This document shows positions 6,237 to 8,531 of a DNA stretch of 8,531 bases, one piece after another. Positions within the stretch are counted from its first letter, which is position 1; every line of letters starts with the position of its first letter. The notes below the pieces were generated by a model. That model did no database searches and was not told where the DNA came from. It saw only the letters and a program-made list of their open reading frames with translations. Position numbers and translations under genes: made by a program. Source of the stretch: Chlamydiota bacterium (GTDB lineage: Bacteria; Chlamydiota; Chlamydiia; Chlamydiales; SM23-39); assembly GCA_027449725.1 (NCBI GenBank), contig DAIDLB010000288.1, positions 1 through 8,531 on the forward strand, read 5' to 3'.

Positions 6237-6395
6237 TTATGTATTATTCCCATCCGAAGATGCTGCGTCGTCTTTGATCGATGCGAGAAGCTGATTGATC
6301 AACCCGATCATCTGCATCCCATGCGTTTTGAGAGCCGAGTCGCAAATCGCATGAAGGACGTGATCCATTTCCTGGCCGATTTCGATATATTTCAT
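6237..6395 (-). CDS. Small hypothetical protein, 52 aa, related to the 59-aa protein two genes upstream
   Basis: A short gene with a good ribosome-binding site: GAGGG lies five bases before ATG 6395, and the frame ends at TAA 6237. The product begins MKYIEIGQEMDHVLHAICD, continues with SALKTHGMQMIGLINQLL, and ends in a polar tail DDAASSDGNNT. The middle looks like one amphipathic helix or a helix pair with no membrane segment. It aligns without gaps to the 59-aa protein encoded at 6674-6853: M-acidic, L, CD-x-A-x-K, GM and K-acidic-D are shared. It sits 75 bases after the membrane-protein gene and just before the hairpin at 6194-6223. I recall similar GMQ-containing short proteins from phage genomes, but this is memory, not a search. 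The function is unknown. Confidence 0.7.
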   Translation of the reverse strand: MKYIEIGQEMDHVLHAICDSALKTHGMQMIGLINQLLASIKDDAASSDGNNT

Positions 6396-6470
6396 AAAAC
6401 CCTCATATTTTTTATTAGATCCCGCGCCAACGCAGGCTTCTCAAAGGTATAAATCACCCACTCAAAAGAG

Positions 6471-6677
6471 TCAAAACTCTTTTTTCACTTCAACCGTCTC
6501 TTCCTCATGCAGAGGAGAAAGTTCATCCCCCACACCAATCTCTTCTTCGACAAACTGTTCGATCATCTCTTCAAACGCATTTTCCGGTCGAAACAGACAG
6601 AAGAGATAGCATCCCTCTAAAATCACGGCGAGACTCGATAAAATCAGTAACATTCTTGCTAACATTTTATTATTCAC
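6471..6677 (-). CDS. Small single-pass membrane protein, 68 aa, acidic C-terminus
   Basis: The N-terminus carries one hydrophobic segment (about residues 8-28: MLLILSSLAVILEGCYLF and onward). After it, RPENAFEEMIEQFVEEE (30-46) and the tail are strongly acidic, ending VEVKKEF. The topology is probably one membrane span. LEGC near the end of the span recalls a lipobox, but glutamate at that position is not canonical. Small phage membrane proteins with an ExxE-rich segment followed by G and LSP, as here (GVGDELSP), occur near lysis genes, so a holin or spanin-like role is possible but unproven. The GTG at 6677 overlaps the upstream stop as GTGA and has GAGGAAG upstream. TTG 6680 and ATG 6662 are alternatives. 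Confidence 0.72.
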   Translation of the reverse strand: MNNKMLARMLLILSSLAVILEGCYLFCLFRPENAFEEMIEQFVEEEIGVGDELSPLHEEETVEVKKEF

Positions 6678-6853
6678 CAATCTTCTTCCTCAAATTCATC
6701 AAAATTATAACGGTCGTCCTCTTTGAGGGCATTTGCGATATCGGCCACCATCGTCGCGATATGCATCCCCGCAAACTTCATCGCGATATCACAGAGAGTA
6801 GCGAGCGCCGTCTCCATCTTTTCATCAACCACGATAACTTTCTTTTTATGCAC
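6674..6853 (-). CDS. Small hypothetical protein, 59 aa, acidic tail
   Basis: The product starts MHKKKVIVVDEKMETALA, runs through TLCDIAMKFAGMHIATMV, and ends in the very acidic KEDDRYNFDEFEEEDW. The GTG at 6853 is preferred over the TTG at 6877 because a GGAG Shine-Dalgarno lies eight bases before the GTG. It overlaps the next gene by four bases (GTGA). There is no signal peptide or clear membrane span; the centre should form a helix. It shares the ungapped pattern CDxAxKxxGM with the 52-aa protein two genes downstream, so the two are probably paralogues on either side of the membrane protein. The function is not known. The order suggests a small phage operon, perhaps late or lysis-associated. 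Confidence 0.72.
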   Translation of the reverse strand: MHKKKVIVVDEKMETALATLCDIAMKFAGMHIATMVADIANALKEDDRYNFDEFEEEDW

Positions 6854-6889
6854 GCCGGATCTCCATTTTATAATCAATTAATATTAAAA

Positions 6890-6919
6890 AAAATATCAGA
6901 AGAATAAATTTGTTTTCAA
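6890..6919 (-). promoter_or_regulatory. Candidate promoter of the small-gene cluster
   Basis: On the minus strand TTGAAA (6919-6914) is followed after 18 bases by TATTTT (6895-6890), in an AT-rich gap between the 386-aa gene and the 59-aa gene. The -35 matches five of six consensus positions and the -10 four of six. It leaves a leader of about 30 bases before GTG 6853 that includes its Shine-Dalgarno. In such AT-rich DNA chance matches are common. Confidence 0.35.
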
Positions 6920-6935
6920 CAGAATTCTATTATTG

Positions 6936-8096
6936 TTAAAAAACCTCAATCCAGTTAAGACTCCCGATATTATTGGCCCCCCCTCCGGCTTGATTTACAC
7001 TACTCAACGTTAGGATGTCGCCAGGATACAGGTAGATTTTAAAAGGACTCAGATCTACTTGAGTGAATTGTGCCACAGGCAAAATCACAGCGAAGAGAAT
7101 TGTTCCCCCTGTCGCAGTTGTCCCTGAGGTATCGGTAGAAGCACAACTTTGAGTGGTGTTTATATTGGTATATACGGGAGTCCCTCCGATCGTAGCATTT
7201 AAGCGGAGAAAGATATTGTTTACCCGCGTTGTCGTGCTGACCGAAAAATTCAGAACCTGGATCCTTTTTGAATTAACCACTCCATTAAAAGTGGTATTAT
7301 TTTTCAAATTAAAAACACACGTTTCGATTGTACTGATATTCTTTGTGTTATTGAATGAGAAAAGATTGCCGATCTGATTGTTTAATCCTTCAACAAAACC
7401 CGCAATGCCGGGAGTTTGAATAGAGATATTCGTATTATTGGTTGTATTTGTAGACGAAATGTAAAGTGGAGCACTCGGCTGCAATGTAGAGGGTACAGTT
7501 GCCGAGTTGGGATACTGAATCCTATGGACAAGTACAAACAATCCCGTTGCCGGGTTTTCAATAAAGAAATTGATATTCCCAAAACCAAGCCATTCCCGCT
7601 GAATTTTGTATAGATTTCCCAAAACTGGATTCAAGGTCATACGGGAAGTTCCGGTGCCATTCATTGGATCGACGTTCCATGAATTTTGAGCCACCCAGTT
7701 ATCCACTCCATTTGATCGCCTATCAATCCCAAATGCGGTGCCATTAAATCCAAAAAATAGCCCATTAGCTGTTCCTCCGGCTCCTGCTAATTGGGTATTT
7801 CCGGTCACTCCTGTAGCAAACACCGCTCCAAACGTATAAATATTGCCTTGCCCTGCTCGATAGGGCACGACAGCATCAGTTGTCAGCGCGGCGCTTGAAT
7901 TGATCGCAGCTCCACTCTGCACAACAGCAAAAGGAGGACTAGAGGTTACGGTTCCCGATCCGGTCAGGAAAGTACTCGTCCTGTACGAATTCACATTATT
8001 CGTAAATTGAATATCAACGATCGGCGTAAGCTGCGCGCTGTCGATATCTCCGAACGCCGTTGTAGGGACGCCCGGACCTATACCAGAATATGTCAT
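6936..8096 (-). CDS. Probable virion/tail-fibre structural protein, 386 aa
   Basis: A 386-aa protein rich in Asn, Thr, Ser and Gly with almost no long helices predicted by eye, as in beta-sandwich virion proteins. The N-terminal two thirds contains a recognisable series: VVPYRAGQGNIYTFGAVF (76-93), TGVTGNTQLAGAG (95-107), FFGFNGTAFGIDRR (114-127), W139 with NVDPMNGTG, and INFFIENPATG (175-185). I recall this pattern from structural proteins of phages and some giant viruses. A separate C-terminal domain (about 255-386) ends YPGDILTLSS (356-365) and SLNWIEVF (379-386). The truncated gene at the right edge ends in the same way. No signal peptide is present. The stop lies before an AT-rich gap, and the gene starts 10 bases after the 102-aa gene with only a weak ribosome-binding site. 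A host-recognition or decoration role is inference. Confidence 0.8.
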   Translation of the reverse strand: MTYSGIGPGVPTTAFGDIDSAQLTPIVDIQFTNNVNSYRTSTFLTGSGTVTSSPPFAVVQSGAAINSSAALTTDAVVPYRAGQGNIYTFGAVFATGVTGNTQLAGAGGTANGLFFGFNGTAFGIDRRSNGVDNWVAQNSWNVDPMNGTGTSRMTLNPVLGNLYKIQREWLGFGNINFFIENPATGLFVLVHRIQYPNSATVPSTLQPSAPLYISSTNTTNNTNISIQTPGIAGFVEGLNNQIGNLFSFNNTKNISTIETCVFNLKNNTTFNGVVNSKRIQVLNFSVSTTTRVNNIFLRLNATIGGTPVYTNINTTQSCASTDTSGTTATGGTILFAVILPVAQFTQVDLSPFKIYLYPGDILTLSSVNQAGGGANNIGSLNWIEVF

Positions 8097-8106
8097 ATCT
8101 TAAACT

Positions 8107-8415
8107 CTAATCATGAAGCACGCTCAGATACACAAGACCCTGATTATAAAGATCCGACAGCCCGCTGATATAGAGCTGGGTTCCCGCTTGAATCGCATTC
8201 GCCCCCGGCGAACACACAAGGTCCCACACTTGGCCCGAATCAATGAAAGCCGTATTATTGACGCCATCCATCGAAATTAGGACACCTTGATTCGTTCCAT
8301 TATAGATTTTGATTAGAAGAGCATCATAAGCTAGAGGAGTTCCAATCGGATTGTAGCTCCCGTTAAATGTATTTGCATCAAGAGTTCTTAATGGTTCAGA
8401 CACTAGATATGCCAT
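8107..8415 (-). CDS. Small structural-type protein, 102 aa
   Basis: The product begins MAYLVSEPLRTLDANTFNG and then shows LLIKIYNGTNQGVLISMDG (33-51), FIDSGQVWDLV (57-67) and QAGTQLYISGL (76-86). The layout is compact beta strands: a strand carrying a natural ligand-like NGT, an IS-x-DG turn, then a GQ-x-x-DL strand. I have seen this in small phage proteins encoded beside fibre genes, but I cannot name the family. ATG 8415 has AAGGA six bases upstream. It sits 15 bases after the truncated structural gene and 10 bases before the 386-aa gene, so all three are probably cotranscribed. A virion accessory or adaptor protein is the best guess. Confidence 0.78.
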   Translation of the reverse strand: MAYLVSEPLRTLDANTFNGSYNPIGTPLAYDALLIKIYNGTNQGVLISMDGVNNTAFIDSGQVWDLVCSPGANAIQAGTQLYISGLSDLYNQGLVYLSVLHD

Positions 8416-8430
8416 ATATTTTCCTTATTG

Positions 8431-8531
8431 TTAATATTTTTCAGACCAACTTAAACTAACTCCACAGTTCGCAGTACCGCCAGCAGCTACAGCGCTCATT
8501 GTAATGACATCCCCGGGATCGATATCAATGG
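8431..8531 (-). CDS. C-terminal fragment of a structural protein (cut by window edge)
   Basis: A frame open from the window edge to TAA 8431 encodes the last 32 residues of a protein, beginning IDIDPGDVITMS and ending GVSLSWSEKY. It aligns with the end of the 386-aa protein with a single gap: PGD, T-x-S, V, GG, AN, SL-x-W-x-E and a final aromatic are shared. It is therefore the C-terminus of a second protein carrying the same terminal domain. The 5' part lies outside the window. It is followed by the 102-aa gene after 15 bases. Confidence 0.75.
   Translation of the reverse strand, partial: IDIDPGDVITMSAVAAGGTANCGVSLSWSEKY

Noticed and set aside
6861..6872. TATAAA as a -10 box just before the 59-aa gene
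   Set aside because: A start site there would cut off the GGAG ribosome-binding site, and no -35 lies at the right distance.
6656..6907. Plus-strand open frame of 83 codons over the small genes
   Set aside because: It is antisense to two small genes that have ribosome-binding sites and an overlapping stop/start. The frame itself shows no convincing features.
1..8531. CRISPR array, tRNA, rRNA, insertion sequence or attachment site
   Set aside because: No regularly spaced repeats, cloverleaf-like sequence, transposase or long direct repeats were seen on reading either strand.

Overview
The window reads as bacterial virus (phage or prophage) DNA. Two structural-type genes and a group of very small genes sit on the right. 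A compact surface-glycan cassette sits on the left. Every gene I can support is on the minus strand, so transcription runs from high to low coordinates. Shine-Dalgarno sequences, GTG starts and ATGA stop/start overlaps show bacterial-type translation and argue against a eukaryotic virus. The host cannot be named from this sequence.

Right part (about 6400-8531): visibly more AT-rich. It holds the 3' end of a gene cut by the window edge, a 102-aa protein and a 386-aa protein. The latter two are rich in Gly, Ser, Thr and Asn and look like virion or tail-fibre components. The truncated gene and the 386-aa protein end in the same kind of C-terminal motif. Next come three tiny genes of 59, 68 and 52 aa. 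The middle one is a single-pass membrane protein. The two flanking ones look like diverged copies of each other, and the 52-aa gene is easy to miss.

Junction (6088-6236): a perfect 13-bp hairpin, then a second hairpin ending in a T8 tract, then a 17-bp near-perfect palindrome (8-bp arms around one base) lying just upstream of the first glycan gene. I read this as termination of the small-gene transcript followed by a very compact, possibly repressed, start of the cassette.

Left part (224-6087): six GC-richer genes packed almost without gaps: a UDP-GlcNAc 2-epimerase (wecB/mnaA type), a two-domain glycosyltransferase, a CmcI/MycE-like SAM methyltransferase, a possible glycosyltransferase of unrecognised family, and two extended SDR (NAD-dependent sugar epimerase/dehydratase) proteins. 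Four of the five junctions are 4-nt ATGA overlaps and the fifth is a 3-nt gap before a GTG start. Together they could make UDP-ManNAc and other modified sugars, transfer them, and O-methylate the product. The target could be a host surface glycan or a virion protein; the sequence does not say which.

Extreme left (1-223): AT-rich intergenic DNA with an unusual C6-T-C6-A7 tract (minus strand). Behind it is a plausible start, with Shine-Dalgarno, of another gene that runs off the window.
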